Shown piece after piece: positions 36,394 through 47,028 of a stretch of DNA of 64,000 nucleotides (positions are counted from its first letter, which is position 1; each line of letters begins with the position of its first letter). The position numbers were made by a program, and so were the translations under genes. Location of the stretch: positions 98,770 through 162,769 of the forward strand of contig WFMF01000076.1 in the NCBI GenBank assembly GCA_011033025.1, read 5' to 3'. The notes under the pieces were generated by a model. That model did no database searches. It worked only from the letters and a program-made list of their open reading frames with translations, and was not told the DNA's origin. The DNA comes from Beroe forskalii (lineage: Eukaryota > Ctenophora > Nuda > Beroida > Beroidae).

Positions 36394-39261
36394 GTAAGTG
36401 ATTTAATGATCTTCGTACATTAAAATGCCAGTTTCAGACACTTTAGACCGCATTAACTCTTAAAAGAAAGTTAAAGATGCATTGTCTAACACGTAATTAA
36501 ATTCATGCAAATTTCGTTAAATAAATCATTCCAATTATGCAAAGTCATCCCTTCTCTAACCAGCGAATCAATCCTCAATTGAATTACTAATGTAGTTTAT
36601 ATATGCGATTTAACCCCGAAATTAGGGAGTTTCAGAATATCATCTGAAAATACCAAGCATGCTGCAAGTCACAGTTTTTCATTTACAACGTAGAAAAAGA
36701 ATGTGTTATTGTAATAATATGTAATTTGAAAATCTAGGAACTTAATGATAGCGCAGGTAGCGATCCAGGGACTAAAGTGTGTGTGTGTGTGAGTGTGTAA
36801 TATATACATGTTGTTGGGGCCATGCTGGTAAGTCACTGTATATCACGTTGCAAACTTCGCATGACTGCAACGTACTCCTAGTTTTCACAACACACAGCGT
36901 GATCCGACTGCGGTTACATCTTAAGCAGTCTGGTGTGTGTGCGTGTGTATGTGGGTGCGTCTGTATGTGTGTAACAAATGTAAGTGTTTGTGTGTGTTGT
37001 AAAAACATTAATTTCAGTCCCGCTCAGTCCCAAGAAATTCAAATTAACGAGTCTGAGACACTGTCCCCTGTGTGAATGTATTTGTAAATGTTCGAGTAAG
37101 TTTTCAGTGCAGTGTGTATTGCGAGTCCGGCAGCAAATCAGATTTGGAGTTTTAGTGTGTGTGTGTAATGTGTGTATACTTGATACTTCTTGACAGTACA
37201 CGGCTCATAATAATGCCACGGCAAATGATGTTCGGCAATTTGGAGGAGGGTGATTATTATTATTAGCCAGAGAATTACATTGTATCATCTTGATTACATT
37301 TGTTTCCCTCCCCTATGATTCAAGAGCCACAGGAATTCCGAGTCGAACGGCACATTTGGGGACACCAGTATAGGGAGCGACTGACAGAAAAATAATCCAA
37401 ATGAAATTACATCTTTTTATGGTCCAAGTCACTAAAACTTTTACATAAATATTTACAATAATCTATATTTGCTTTGTAGAAATTTCGTCATATAAATCAA
37501 AGACTGATACCACTTTAACATTGAAATTGATCGTATCAAAATTCAGAGAAATTCAGCACACTTAGGTGTCAGCTCTTACTGATTCGAGAGTTGAGCACAT
37601 ATTATATAATAAATATCACAAAATAAAAGGTGGTGTAGACTGGTGTACGCTCAGCAGTAGCCAAGAATCATTATCAAATGAGCGTTATTCAAATCGTGGA
37701 CCTTGGCGAAGGCCGAGTATCTCAAATATGTAGGTAATTCGGGGTAATGTTCGAATTACACTTCAAGCGTGGAATCTAGCCAAAGTATTTAATTGCTTGG
37801 AGGTTTACTGGTTTAGTCATAAATAGATGATTCTCGTGGGACCTAAATTCTAATGCCGTGTAGCGCAAGCACACAATGCAGAGTAGTGGTTAAAATTATC
37901 ATGAGAACTGGGAAGCATTTACTATCTAGGGTGGGGTGAATGTTGTGAGGTGAAGTATAAACATCAAAAAGATGGTGGATAGGAAGGTTGACAAATACAA
38001 TAGTGGCACAATATCATTAAACATTGCACATCGATCGAAGTTTGGTGGAAATTGCACTTTTACTTTCTCACTTTCTCAGACATATTTCGTGAGAATATTG
38101 CAGCATTATGGTGGGCTATTCAGCGAAATGTTCAACAATAGCTCAATGGGGACATGACAGACGAGGCAAGCAATTTCCGAGCTCAGTACTGTAGGGGTGC
38201 ACAAGGTACTAATAATATTAGACGGTTAACTTTTGTTATCAAGGATGAGATGGTCTAAGAAGCTTTATAAAAGAAGATGCTATATATTTTCATTATGAAA
38301 TATGTACTGTTATTGCTGAACAACACTAATTACTAAATAGTTGGCGTTACATACGAAATATCGTTGTGAGTAGCTGTAAGCTGGGTATATTATATTCAAT
38401 CTTCACATTCCTCACCGACCAAGGGACCCGTACAAAGCTGCAAGAGGGTGTAACGGAAGTAAGACACCTGCATTTGGGGCATGCAACACACACCTTATAT
38501 AATGACACATCACGTAACGTGACCTTATATCGTAAATATATATAGGCAGAAAAGATGGTGTATCATCAGCTCAGGATAGCCTACTACGTGCTAGTGTTAA
38601 AGTTACATTCCTTTCACCGTCTTGTAAGTTCATGAACTACAGTGGAATGATTCCTGATAAAGTCGGATAAAACTGAAACACTCGCGGTATGTGGCAGCCT
38701 GTCTTCATGGTTACTTTTAACAGGCAACTTTGTGGTTTAGCCAAGTAGTCTATTAGTGGAGAATATGGCAAAAATAATGGTGACGTCACAGCCATATGAA
38801 ATGTTGTCCAATGTCCACTATTTAATGTTAACAACTAATATACTATGTTAACTATATTGAATATAAGATGTTATACTATAACGTTGTTATAGGAGTACAT
38901 GAAGATCATTTAACAAGAAATACCCTGTAACTATGTGATGTTGCTTTATTGAGAGCCGGTGTACAAGGCTAGTAAAGCTAGTGGGCAGTGTTTAACACTA
39001 TGTCAACATGTCAACTGCCCAATTATTTTACTAACCTTCCGGCCTAGTGCTAAATTACCCGATATAAACGCAGCAAAGCTAACTCTCCAATGCCACTAAC
39101 TATATTGTTAATGCAAAAATATTGTTAAATTACTACACTAGTTGAGTAATTGTAAATATCCGAATTCCATTCGATGGCAATCTGTCTTAGTTACTTCGCA
39201 ACAAAATATAAGTTTTCATAGAATATAAATGTGAGGAAATATGAGTATTTGTAAGTTAACG
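36394..39261. other. Anonymous sequence with GT microsatellites
   Basis: GT runs occur at 36778-36798 and 36933-37000, producing Cys/Val-rich frames. Otherwise nothing recognised. Confidence 0.5.
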
Positions 39262-39535
39262 TGTTGAAAGTGTAAGTGTAAACTAGGAGTGTAAGTGTAA
39301 ACTTGGAGTGTAAGGGTAAACTTGGAGTGTAAGTGTAAACTTGGAGTGTAAGTGTAAACTTGGAGTGTAAGTGTAAACTTGGGGTGTTAGGGTAAGTGTA
39401 AAGTTGTAAGTGAAAGTGCAGTGTAAACGTGTTAGTGTAACCTTGCAAGTGTAAGTGTAAATGTTAGTGTAAGGTTATTGTGTAAGTGTAAGTGTGAGAT
39501 AAAGTATAAGTGAAAGTATGCGTGAAGTGAACGTG
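39262..39535. repeat. 19-bp and GTGTAA hexamer tandem repeats
   Basis: Units GGAGTGTAAGTGTAAACTT spaced 19 bases (starts near 39305, 39324, 39343) decay rightward into a run of (A)GTGTAA hexamers. Confidence 0.88.
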
Positions 39536-39794
39536 TAATAATTTCCCTAACTTAACGTTACTATAATAAGAGTTCACGTTTTTAAATAACTTTTTTCACG
39601 TTTTTGAATGCAGGTATGTGCATTGTGCGTCTATTATAATAGCTGTGTGTTTGCATCTGTGTGTCTGTCTGAGTGCGGCATCTATTCCGAACATCAAGGT
39701 AGCGTGGATTAATGAGAGCCACCTTTTCCATATTATTACCCTGCAGTGTAATTACTTTTCGAATTTTTGAGCAATATTAATCATGTAATATCAC

Positions 39795-39898
39795 CGTACC
39801 CAGCAGTTGAATTACTGTCAAGTGTGTAATTACTATACCTCAACTGTTGAATTACTATTCAAGTGTTGAATTACTATTCACAACTGTTGAATTACTAC
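39795..39898. repeat. Short tandem repeat around TTGAATTACT
   Basis: Four or five copies of CAACTGTTGAATTACTATTC-like words, spaced about 20-30 bases. Confidence 0.75.
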
Positions 39899-39912
39899 TG
39901 TTAACCTGAAAA

Positions 39913-39963
39913 ATTCCAAATTTGGTACTTTTCATTGAACCTAAGAAGTACCAAATTTGGAAT
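39913..39963. other. Perfect 18-bp inverted repeat (hairpin)
   Basis: ATTCCAAATTTGGTACTT (39913-39930) pairs perfectly with 39946-39963 across a 15-base loop. The arm also contains the palindrome CCAAATTTGG. It could be a small foldback element or a hairpin RNA. Nothing shows expression. Confidence 0.6.
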
Positions 39964-40180
39964 GTTTCTAGGTTCAGTACAATTGTGTGCCTCACCAGTC
40001 ACCATATTTCGATTTTTAGAAAAAAATTACATTGAAATATTGAAATATATTGAGCTGTGCAATTGTACTGAAAGTCACACTTACATCATAACATTAAACT
40101 TAATTAATGCGGCAAAACCCTTTAAATTTTTAATGAGAAACATCTGCTCCCCATTGTTAAAGAAAAAGCTGTGTTATTTT

Positions 40181-40440
40181 TTATTGCAAGTTTAGAAAGG
40201 TAATTGACATGTCCATCTTTTCCAAAATGACAAATGATTTCTCACATTTTTCTTCAATTTCCTGGTATGAGCTCACTTTTTCAAGTTCATAATTGATCAT
40301 GAAGTCCTGGTACAGCTTCTCGCCAGCTCCTTGTTTTCTGTCTGTTCTCTGAAAGTTTGAAAAACATATTATTTCGTTTTTGGCGTCCAATGAGACTTGG
40401 GCTTCTAGTTCAATCCATTTTTCTTGAAGTGCCAAGCCTC
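40181..40440 (-). CDS. Unknown protein, candidate 3'-terminal coding block
   Basis: Open block on the minus strand ending in a TAA that overlaps AATAAA, a polyadenylation hexamer. That is consistent with the 3' end of a short-UTR gene. The product is charged and helical-looking (LQEKWIELEAQV, KLYQDFMINYELEKV) with no domain I recognise. It lies in a different frame from the block to its right (40447-40745) and abuts it with no space for an intron. Either there is a frameshift (mutation or sequencing error) or an unusual splice. Probably the same gene as 40447-41889. Confidence 0.4.
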
Positions 40441-40446
40441 GAATCA

Positions 40447-40745
40447 CATTCTCACATGCAACAGATCGCTTTTACTGATGTCGATGCCTTTCAGTTTTCC
40501 TTTTGTTAGCTTGCTCATAGGAAGCTTTGTGATGGCTTTATTGGCAATCAACTTTTCATAATCAAGTTCAATTATCTCATCGAATGGATTTTGTATGAGA
40601 TTTTCCAGTGGCCTGATTGTCAATCTTGAACTTTCCAGAGAAGTGAGCATCTTTGAAGTAGTGATGTGAGGTGCATCACTTTCTGATTCATTCAGGGAAC
40701 TTAGGTCACTGAAAGTTTCAGCATGTTGACAGCTCAATATTCCAT
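40447..40745 (-). CDS. Unknown protein, middle coding block
   Basis: Minus-strand block reading HAETFSDLSSLNESESD onward, acidic and Ser-rich, then a more structured stretch with LPMSKLTKGKLKG. The previous block (40750-41157) stops in another frame at the same place (TGCTGA), so a one- or two-base indel joins them. The LPMSKLTKGKLKG stretch faintly recalls the K(M/L)PLGKLSK turn of PARP regulatory domains, but nothing else of a PARP is present and I do not assign it. Confidence 0.4.
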
Positions 40746-41157
40746 CCATCTTGGTTATCGAATTCTTCCATGGGTACACTGTCATCCAACAAATCTAATA
40801 AGTTTGGACCAACATGCTGTGATGATGCATTTTGACTGCTTCCTTCAATAGAGCTGGTAAGCTCATGGAGTGTTTGGAACTCCTGTAGCTCCTTCCCTAC
40901 TGTGTTTTTGCAATAATTGGTAACTCCCACAGTGAAATCTTTAGATATCGGGCCTTCATTCTGGTAAGAACTAGTGTCCCCAGAAGAGACATCAGTAGCA
41001 ATTGGAGGCTCAGTTGAAGCAATGTTTTCAAAACTCAGAAATCTGAGGCACATTGCCTTTGTGCACTCAGAGTTGGCGACTCTAGACTGTTCATCAAAAT
41101 AAATTTTGGTGGCTTTAAAGATGAAGAAACTGAATTGCTTTTTCGTTGACCCTGCCA
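40720..41157 (-). CDS. Unknown protein, acidic Ser/Thr-rich block
   Basis: Minus-strand block beginning after an AG (GGTTGGCAG) with STKKQFSFFIFKATKIYF and running to NLLDLLDDSVPMEEFDNQD. The first part looks folded; the remainder is acidic and probably disordered. It ends with a stop where the next block takes over in another frame. No database family is recognised from the sequence alone. Confidence 0.42.
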
Positions 41158-41219
41158 ACCCTTTCATTGTTCAAGTTGATTTTTAAGGAGATCTTGATTT
41201 TCATCGATAGGAAAAGTCA

Positions 41220-41697
41220 GAAAACGGTATCTTCAAATAATTCAGGAAACAAATATGTAGAATTGGTAGCCCCTGCAAAATAACTGTCTTGATTGGTCCA
41301 ATCCAGAGGATAAAAATCAGGAATGGTATCTTCAAATAACTCAGCACACAAAGATTTAGAATTGGTAGCCCCTGCAAAATAACTGTCTAGATTGGTCCAC
41401 TCTGCTTCATCCGAAGCCTCACTTGTATGAGGTGGTATGACATCATCTGGAGAGAATGATGTAGAATTGGTAGCATCTGCAGAATAACTGTCTTGATAGG
41501 TCGAATCCACTTCGTCCAATGAAGCCTCACTTGTATGAGGTAGTATGTTATCATCATAATCTGAATCTGGAGAAAATGATGTAGAATTGGTAGCTGCTGC
41601 AAAAAAGCTGTCTGGATTAATCCACTCCACTTCATCGTCTGAAGCCTCACTTGTATGAGGTGGTGAACCCTGGAGGGAGGAATATCCAGAGTCTTGC
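41220..41697 (-). CDS. Unknown protein, repeat-containing exon
   Basis: Starts at a good acceptor (TTGTTTTCAG) and encodes QDSGYSSLQGS followed by imperfect repeats of HTSEASDDEVEW...DSYFAGATNST. The DNA word for HTSEAS recurs at 41413, 41521 and 41641, spacings of 108 and 120 bases. The length change is a whole number of codons, which supports translation of this frame. DSGYSS fits the DSGxxS form of a beta-TrCP phosphodegron. The other frame (113 codons) is also open because the repeats keep phase. The 3' donor is not clear: a TGA follows at 41217, and the only nearby GT (ACC|GTTTTC) is weak. Confidence 0.5.
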
Positions 41698-41835
41698 CTG
41701 AAAACAATAGGTTTGTTAGCATTATCATGAAAATTTTGATAAATTAAACTCATAATTTGCATCAAATTTATTGAAATCAGGATAAGTGATTTTGCATGCA
41801 AGTTAGTTATCCTGTGCATTTCATTTGCGACTTAC

Positions 41836-41889
41836 AATTTCCATTTAAAACTTGCAAGTTTTTGGCAAGAATAAAGCTCTGCATTTTGC
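41836..41889 (-). CDS. Unknown protein, upstream exon
   Basis: Minus-strand stretch flanked by an AG (CTACTGGCAG) and a strong donor (AAATT|GTAAGT, intron 41698-41835, 138 bases, GT-AG). In the phase that joins the acidic frame of the next exon it is open and reads QNAELYSCQKLASFKWKL. A different frame contains an ATG (MQSFILAKNL) that would feed the alternative frame. The acidic joining is preferred because that frame stays open through all repeats. Upstream exons are not identified; the promoter at 46.6-47.1 kb could be the source. Confidence 0.4.
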
Positions 41890-41950
41890 CTGCCAGTAGT
41901 AGTGACACAAAATGGCTGTCACAACACAGATTATTGGAAACTATAAATTA

Positions 41951-42070
41951 CATAGACACGCGCCTTCGGGTCCATTTTGGGATACTGCCTGAGGGATGTA
42001 TCCAGTTTTGGCCCGAGCCCGTAGGGCAAGGGTCTAATCCAATATGGACCCGATCAGGCTAGTGTCTATG
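41951..42070. mobile_element. Small palindromic MITE-like element
   Basis: CATAGACAC...CTTCGGGTCCATTTT at the left pairs with AATATGGACCCG...GTGTCTATG at the right. TA lies on both sides, consistent with a TA target site as in mariner-type MITEs. The interior is GC-rich with GGCCCGAGCCCGTAGGGC. Confidence 0.65.
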
Positions 42071-42077
42071 TATTACC

Positions 42078-42234
42078 CATATGTGTGCAGACCGCTTGAT
42101 TGAAAAAGGGCTCGATAGAGACACGCAAAAATTGTGTGCTTTTGACGGAATTTGTATAGAAAGTTGAAGCGCACAGAGGAAATCCGTGCATCTTTATTGA
42201 GGCCTCTGTCAATTGAGCAGTCTGCACACATATG
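42078..42234. mobile_element. Second small MITE-like element
   Basis: CATATGTGTGCAGACCGCTT begins the left arm, and the right end read backwards is CATATGTGTGCAGACTGCTC, about 24 of 26 bases matching overall. It lies only seven bases from the element at 41951-42070. No clear target duplication. Confidence 0.6.
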
Positions 42235-42670
42235 CATTATAGACCCGCATGAAAACGCAGAGGGTTCTATAAAGTAGTAACAATACTATGAATAAAATAT
42301 TCTTGAGTTTCTGTTGATCACATTACATTGAACACAAATAATGGTCTTGATTTTATAATACTTAATTTAATCCAGTGAGTATTATAGGTTTGTAGGTAAG
42401 TCTGACAGATAAACAAATCCCCATACATACATACCTCAAACGTTTAAAATGGGTGAGGTCAGGTCCCTCATAGCTCCTTTCCCTCTTCTTTTCCATGACC
42501 TATAGAGAATGTTTAATAAGTTAAGATTGACATATAAATTTTATAAAAAATGTGGGCAAAAGTCTGGAAAAATTTGACTTTGAGTACTGGTAGTAACCGA
42601 AATTTTGAGGATTCTAGCAGAAATGTTTGCCAATAGAATTGGACAAATTCAATTTCACAGCAATTATAGG

Positions 42671-42955
42671 GCTGCAAGACAAAAGCGCACACTTTTGGGA
42701 TATTAACATAATTAAGACCACGTGGTTAACATGTGAAGTGTGCACTTTTGTCCGTCCAGCAGACAAAAGCGCACACTTTATTTCAGAACTATACCTAACC
42801 CTAACCCTCACCCTAACCCTAACCCCCACCCTAACCGACACCCTTACCCCAAACCACACCCTAACCCTAACCCACACCCTAACCCAAACCCAAACCCTAT
42901 CCCTGCAAATAGTGTGCACTTTTCTCTGTCCAGCAAACAAAAGCGCACACTTTTA
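42671..42955. repeat. Interstitial telomere-like tract framed by hairpin repeats
   Basis: From 42790 to 42898 runs degenerate (CCCTAA)n with CCCTCA, CCCACC and CCAAAC variants, i.e. the metazoan TTAGGG repeat read from the C strand. It is framed by two copies of a roughly 45-base self-complementary unit, GTGTGCACTTTTgtc...gacAAAAGCGCACAC (42737-42780 and 42911-42954). A third half unit lies at 42676. Short frames on both strands are artefacts. Confidence 0.85.
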
Positions 42956-43228
42956 TCACATTGACAACCCGTGACCACTTTCATAATCACGAGGAGAAAA
43001 TTATGCAAGATATGCACTTTTTTCCGGCAACGCAATTATAGGTACAAAATGACCACTTAAACCTATTGGCTGCACTCCAAAGCCCCCTGCAAGCAATAAA
43101 CAAATTAAATAAGCAAGCAATAAACAAATAAATAAATAAATAGTGTCTTAACAATGCACGGTTGGGCTTTGATATGGGATGCAGCATATAGTACCCATGT
43201 GAGGTCTTAGAAACTTAGAGCGAAAATT

Positions 43229-43705
43229 GTGATTAAAGATTTTAGCAAGTCCTTAGACATGCTAAAATCTCCTAGATTGTGGCATTCCAAGATAGGCCAG
43301 CACCATGCAAGAAAAACCATGTGTGTTTCACATGGTTATAACTTGACCAACAAATACATTGAAATGATCAGCTTGCCGAGAATATCAAAAATCAGCCAAT
43401 ACAATAGTTGCAAAATTCATGTATCTAGCATGAATCCTAATATTAGAATTTCATTCAATAATATTGAGGAGTGGCAGACATATAATGAAAAATGTGAAGA
43501 CAGGTTTTGCAAATCACAAGAAAAATTGGCCAAGCTTATGATTTTCATGGCCTTAAATGGTCAAATTGAATCCAATTCATCTATGAATTTTCGTTTAGCC
43601 ATCAATATTGGTCAAAATGTGGGCCAAAAGCACCACTTTTTCCAATTTTGGCCAGCACCACATTGGTATGCACTTTGTTGGTCATTACTTGCAGTAAACA
43701 AGTAA
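43229..43705 (+). CDS. Hypothetical 158-codon open frame
   Basis: One of the longest frames not caused by a tandem repeat. The predicted product is basic and mixed in composition, with SLPRISKISQY and QTYNEKCEDRFCKSQEKL, and no domain, signal peptide or membrane segment that I recognise. No clear TATA box, poly(A) signal or splice sites. It may be a fragment of an old mobile-element protein or chance. Confidence 0.25.
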   Translation: MIKDFSKSLDMLKSPRLWHSKIGQHHARKTMCVSHGYNLTNKYIEMISLPRISKISQYNSCKIHVSSMNPNIRISFNNIEEWQTYNEKCEDRFCKSQEKLAKLMIFMALNGQIESNSSMNFRLAINIGQNVGQKHHFFQFWPAPHWYALCWSLLAVNK

Positions 43706-44054
43706 TGACCAACACTTTTAACTTGTTGAGACGAATCAATTGGAATAAAAGCAAAGCTCTATCTCTATTATTTCAAAATATCTTTGTGCCAAGGCCTCAA
43801 ATGGGTGATATTGCACATGATAAGGACTCAAAATCAGCCCCAAATTATTGATGTATATACATGTCATCATGGCCACCTCAAAATCCTGTTATCAAATATC
43901 TCAAGGGTGATGGCCCCGTAATTAGGACAAGTCCAGATAATAAATAACAGAAAACAGGTCCTAAAGTAATCGTGGTATCCAGACCAAGTCTATGCCATGC
44001 AATGCCCAGGTGTTACAAGGCAGAAAAAAGACTCTAAGAAGTAGGCACTTGCAT

Positions 44055-44600
44055 CGGGGGGGGATCAGGGACTAAGTGCAAGACACGAGGCCGGGGTGGG
44101 TGGTGTTTGGCCCTTGGCGAAATCACTTAGTCCACTGTACTAACTGAGGTGGTCACCTTATGGGAAAATCATAATCACTTAGTCCAATTGGCATATTTTT
44201 CCATATTTGGGCACTTTTTTGCCAGATGACGTCATAATTTTGGGGTGGGTCCCCACAAATTGTATTAAATTTCAGTTAGTACACGGGACAAACTGCTCAT
44301 TTTGGGGTGGGTCCCTACAAAACATGACAAATTTCAGTTAGTACATGGGACAATCTGCGTCGTTTTATGCTCCTTTAGGGGTGGGTACCTTCAAATAGTG
44401 ACAAATATCAGTTAGTACAGGGGACAATCTGCCGCTTGGATAGGTTTTTATGCTAATTTTGGGGTGGGTAACTACAAATGGTGCCAAATATCACTTAGTT
44501 AATGGGATTATCTGAAGGGGTGGTGGGTGGTATTTCAAAATTGGGCAAAAAATCACTTAGTACCCCTCGTGTCTTGCACTTAATCCATGATCCCCCCCCG
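44055..44600. mobile_element. 546-bp element, C(G)8 TIRs, 7-bp TSD
   Basis: Both ends carry a roughly 36-base inverted repeat beginning CGGGGGGGGATCA and containing TAAGTGCAAGACACGAGG. CTTGCAT is duplicated exactly on both sides (44048-44054 and 44601-44607). The inside consists of four diverged tandem units of about 80-90 bases with TTTGGGGTGGGTCCCTAC and CAGTTAGTACA. G-run termini, a 7-base target duplication and a tandem-array interior are the same three properties as the element at 101-1680, although the sequences differ. Confidence 0.88.
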
Positions 44601-45415
44601 CTTGCATATGTGCAAGTGGCTGCTGCATTAGAGTCTTTCTAGCTGCAAAAGGCTGGGCACTATGCAGCATCTGGCTACTTTGGTACACTGGAAAGTGATA
44701 AATTTAAAAAAAAAAACAAAAAAAAACTAGAAAATCACTTGTTTCCATAAGCTTTGGTGTGGCTAAATTTCCTTCTCCAACTCCCAGCTTTAACAAATAT
44801 CGTCCAATACATATTTGAATTAAAAAGAAATCTTTCTTCAAGACATCAATCTGCAAGACTTTTCTCCAACTCCGTACTTGAACACCAACATGATTCCTTT
44901 AGGTAATGCAATATGGAGAGCAGTAGGATCTTAATGAGTCACACCAAGATGAGTGGTGTGCAGGCATCTTCAGTCCAATACCTACCTCAGCTTTCGGGGT
45001 GTTTAAATTGCGAGAGCTTTTTATGAGGTAGGCCCCCTAGCAGTCACCCCCTGGTACCAGGGTATAGCACCGTCAAGTGCAGTGACCACCTGCCTGAATG
45101 AATCTGAAACTTGCTCTTTGGTCTTTGTCTTTACTCCAAGCACCAAGAAATTAACCAACACACTAAGTGAATACATTGTTCTTTTTAAATATCTAGAATT
45201 ACAGTTCTCAAATGGTTGCCTCTGAAAAAATCATCGCTTTTATTCTCTTTCATGATGAAAATCTTAATGTGGGAAAATTTTGACAACACTATTTTACCCT
45301 ATATTTTCACCACTTTTAAACCTTGTGTTTCGTGGACAATTAAATGCCTTCTCCAATGCTCCAAGTGATTAACCAGCTTTAAGTTTGAAGTTACTTACCC
45401 AGAATCCAGATGTTG

Positions 45416-45555
45416 CGACCTTTTGAGGCACATCATATCATGTGGCATCTTGGTACTTTCTTGCCACATGTGACAGTGTGCGAAGTACTTTCAATACAAT
45501 CTGCCTTACAAAAGTACCCAAGTGCGGCATTATACGCCACACCTCAAAAGGTAGA
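45416..45555. mobile_element. Imperfect palindromic MITE-like element
   Basis: GACCTTTTGAGGCACATCAT... pairs with ...CGCCACACCTCAAAAGGTA over about 45 bases per arm, including TTGGTACTTT/AAAGTACCCAA. Just left of it (45393-45398) is a minus-strand GTAAGT donor. The arms happen to stay open on both strands. Confidence 0.55.
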
Positions 45556-46613
45556 GACACCATGGTTGTATGTGGCCATACCAGTGGTTAAAAGTGAGGG
45601 AATTAGAAACTGCACTCTTAAGTGAACTATTGACTGATGGTCCAATGTAAATAGGTTACCTCATGATATCTGATGTTATTAATTCTTCTCAGACCACCTT
45701 AATTATTAGCTGAGTTCAGTCAAAATTATGTCGTCACTAGAACTAATTAAGAATCTCTATCCCCAAGAATCTTTGCAACAGCTTGGTGGAAGTCAATAGG
45801 AATATAGGATATAGGAGGCTGAGCTGCCTTACGTGACAAATTCATTTCGAAAGATATTTAGGGATTTTACAAAAAATTACTCATAAAATTCAGATTAATG
45901 ACGTCATCACCATAGTAACCATCCAGGGTAATATTGAAAACTCCTAACATTTCCGAACCCCCGTCCCCAGAATTACTATTCTGAGGATGCTACTTATTCT
46001 CACGATCCAGGCATTAACAAGCTAAAACATTAACAGCTGTTATGGAAATTGAGGCATAATCATAATGATAATAGTAATCCAAGCCCCCCTTGTCTACCCG
46101 GTCTACTGGGTGGCATGATTCAACCAGACTGTAAAATCAATGTTATCATTGACCACTGATTTATTCTCAGCAAACCCTTCCTGAAGTACAAAAAGCTACT
46201 GAAGATGGAAAACAAATTCACATCAACAAATTCACATAACAGATAGTTATTTGTAGCACTAAAAGATACTTTTGTGGTCTATATATGGAGCCTAAATTTG
46301 CCCTTTGTATGGATTATTCAATCCTATATGTCTTTTTGAGAATCTAGAAACTGTCCAATATTTCGTGATGGCTTTTGCCACGTTGGAGTAATCCACCACT
46401 TGAATCTTTGGTTTGGAGAGACGAAAGAAATAGGGAGAATAATTCAAATTCCCATGGATTTGGATACTCGAAGCTAAAGTATAAATATAGCATTGAAGGT
46501 AGGTGAAGATCGTGACCCTCACTGACAACAATGCATGCTCATATTCAAAAAGCTGTACTTCACTCACTATATGCCCTGAACAGACAACAAACAGTTGATG
46601 CCTGACAACGTAC

Positions 46614-46730
46614 CTGCTGTGATTCAATCTCCCTAGATTCTTTCTTTTCTAATGCCTTCTGCTTCTATTGCCAGCGCCGAGTAAAAGCACTCAGATACAA
46701 CAAACTAGCACACGGCAGTGAGCAAAGGCA
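46614..46730 (-). promoter_or_regulatory. Candidate non-coding first exon, minus strand
   Basis: Read leftward, a TATA box (CTATATAGAG, around 46757-46762) is followed after about 30 bases by a stretch without ATG that ends at CACAGCAG|GTACGT, a near-consensus donor (exon end 46614). This makes a non-coding first exon. The minus-strand coding blocks at 40.2-41.9 kb lie downstream in the same direction and are a plausible but unproven target. Confidence 0.4.
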
Positions 46731-46749
46731 GCGGCACAAAGAGAAAGAA

Positions 46750-47028
46750 GGGGCTCTATATAGCACAGCTAATATAATATCGGTAATTAAAAGCGCCCAC
46801 GTGCGCGTTGCAGACGTCACGTGTCGCGTGAGAAGCGCCGTGATTCGCTCTGACATCATGTAGAGTAAGGTGGCCGCTAGCCACAACACACAGAGCAGTG
46901 GCAGTGAGAGGTGTGCAGCGCGCTCATTGGCTACCGGAATCAATGAATATTTTCATTGGCTCCGCCGGCCCACGTGACCGTGCTCTCTAATTGTTTTATA
47001 TAATGGTGTGCGTCACGTGCACTGCCCG
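46750..47028. promoter_or_regulatory. Candidate bidirectional promoter, five E-boxes nearby
   Basis: CACGTG occurs at 46798, 46818, 46971, 47014 and 47051, a dense cluster. Two CCAAT boxes on the minus strand (ATTGG at 46926 and 46955) lie between the two outermost TATA-like boxes (46757 leftward, TTTATATAAT at 46995 rightward). CACGTG is the target of bHLH-zip factors such as USF, MYC/MAX and MITF/TFE. The local GC level is higher than in the surroundings. A 92-codon minus frame (46665-46943) overlaps this region and is rejected as a gene. Confidence 0.5.

Noticed and set aside
36779-37201. Gene with coding exon near 37.0 kb (SPAQSQEIQINESETLSPV)
   Set aside because: Preceded by a GT microsatellite frame and out of phase with the possible first exon at 36361; support is too weak.
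40447-40580. PARP regulatory-domain homology from LPMSKLTKGKLKG
   Set aside because: Only one short motif resembles it; WGR and catalytic signatures are missing.
46665-46943. 92-codon minus-strand frame with hydrophobic stretches
   Set aside because: It overlies the E-box/CCAAT/TATA promoter candidate and runs through a probable non-coding first exon; no independent support.
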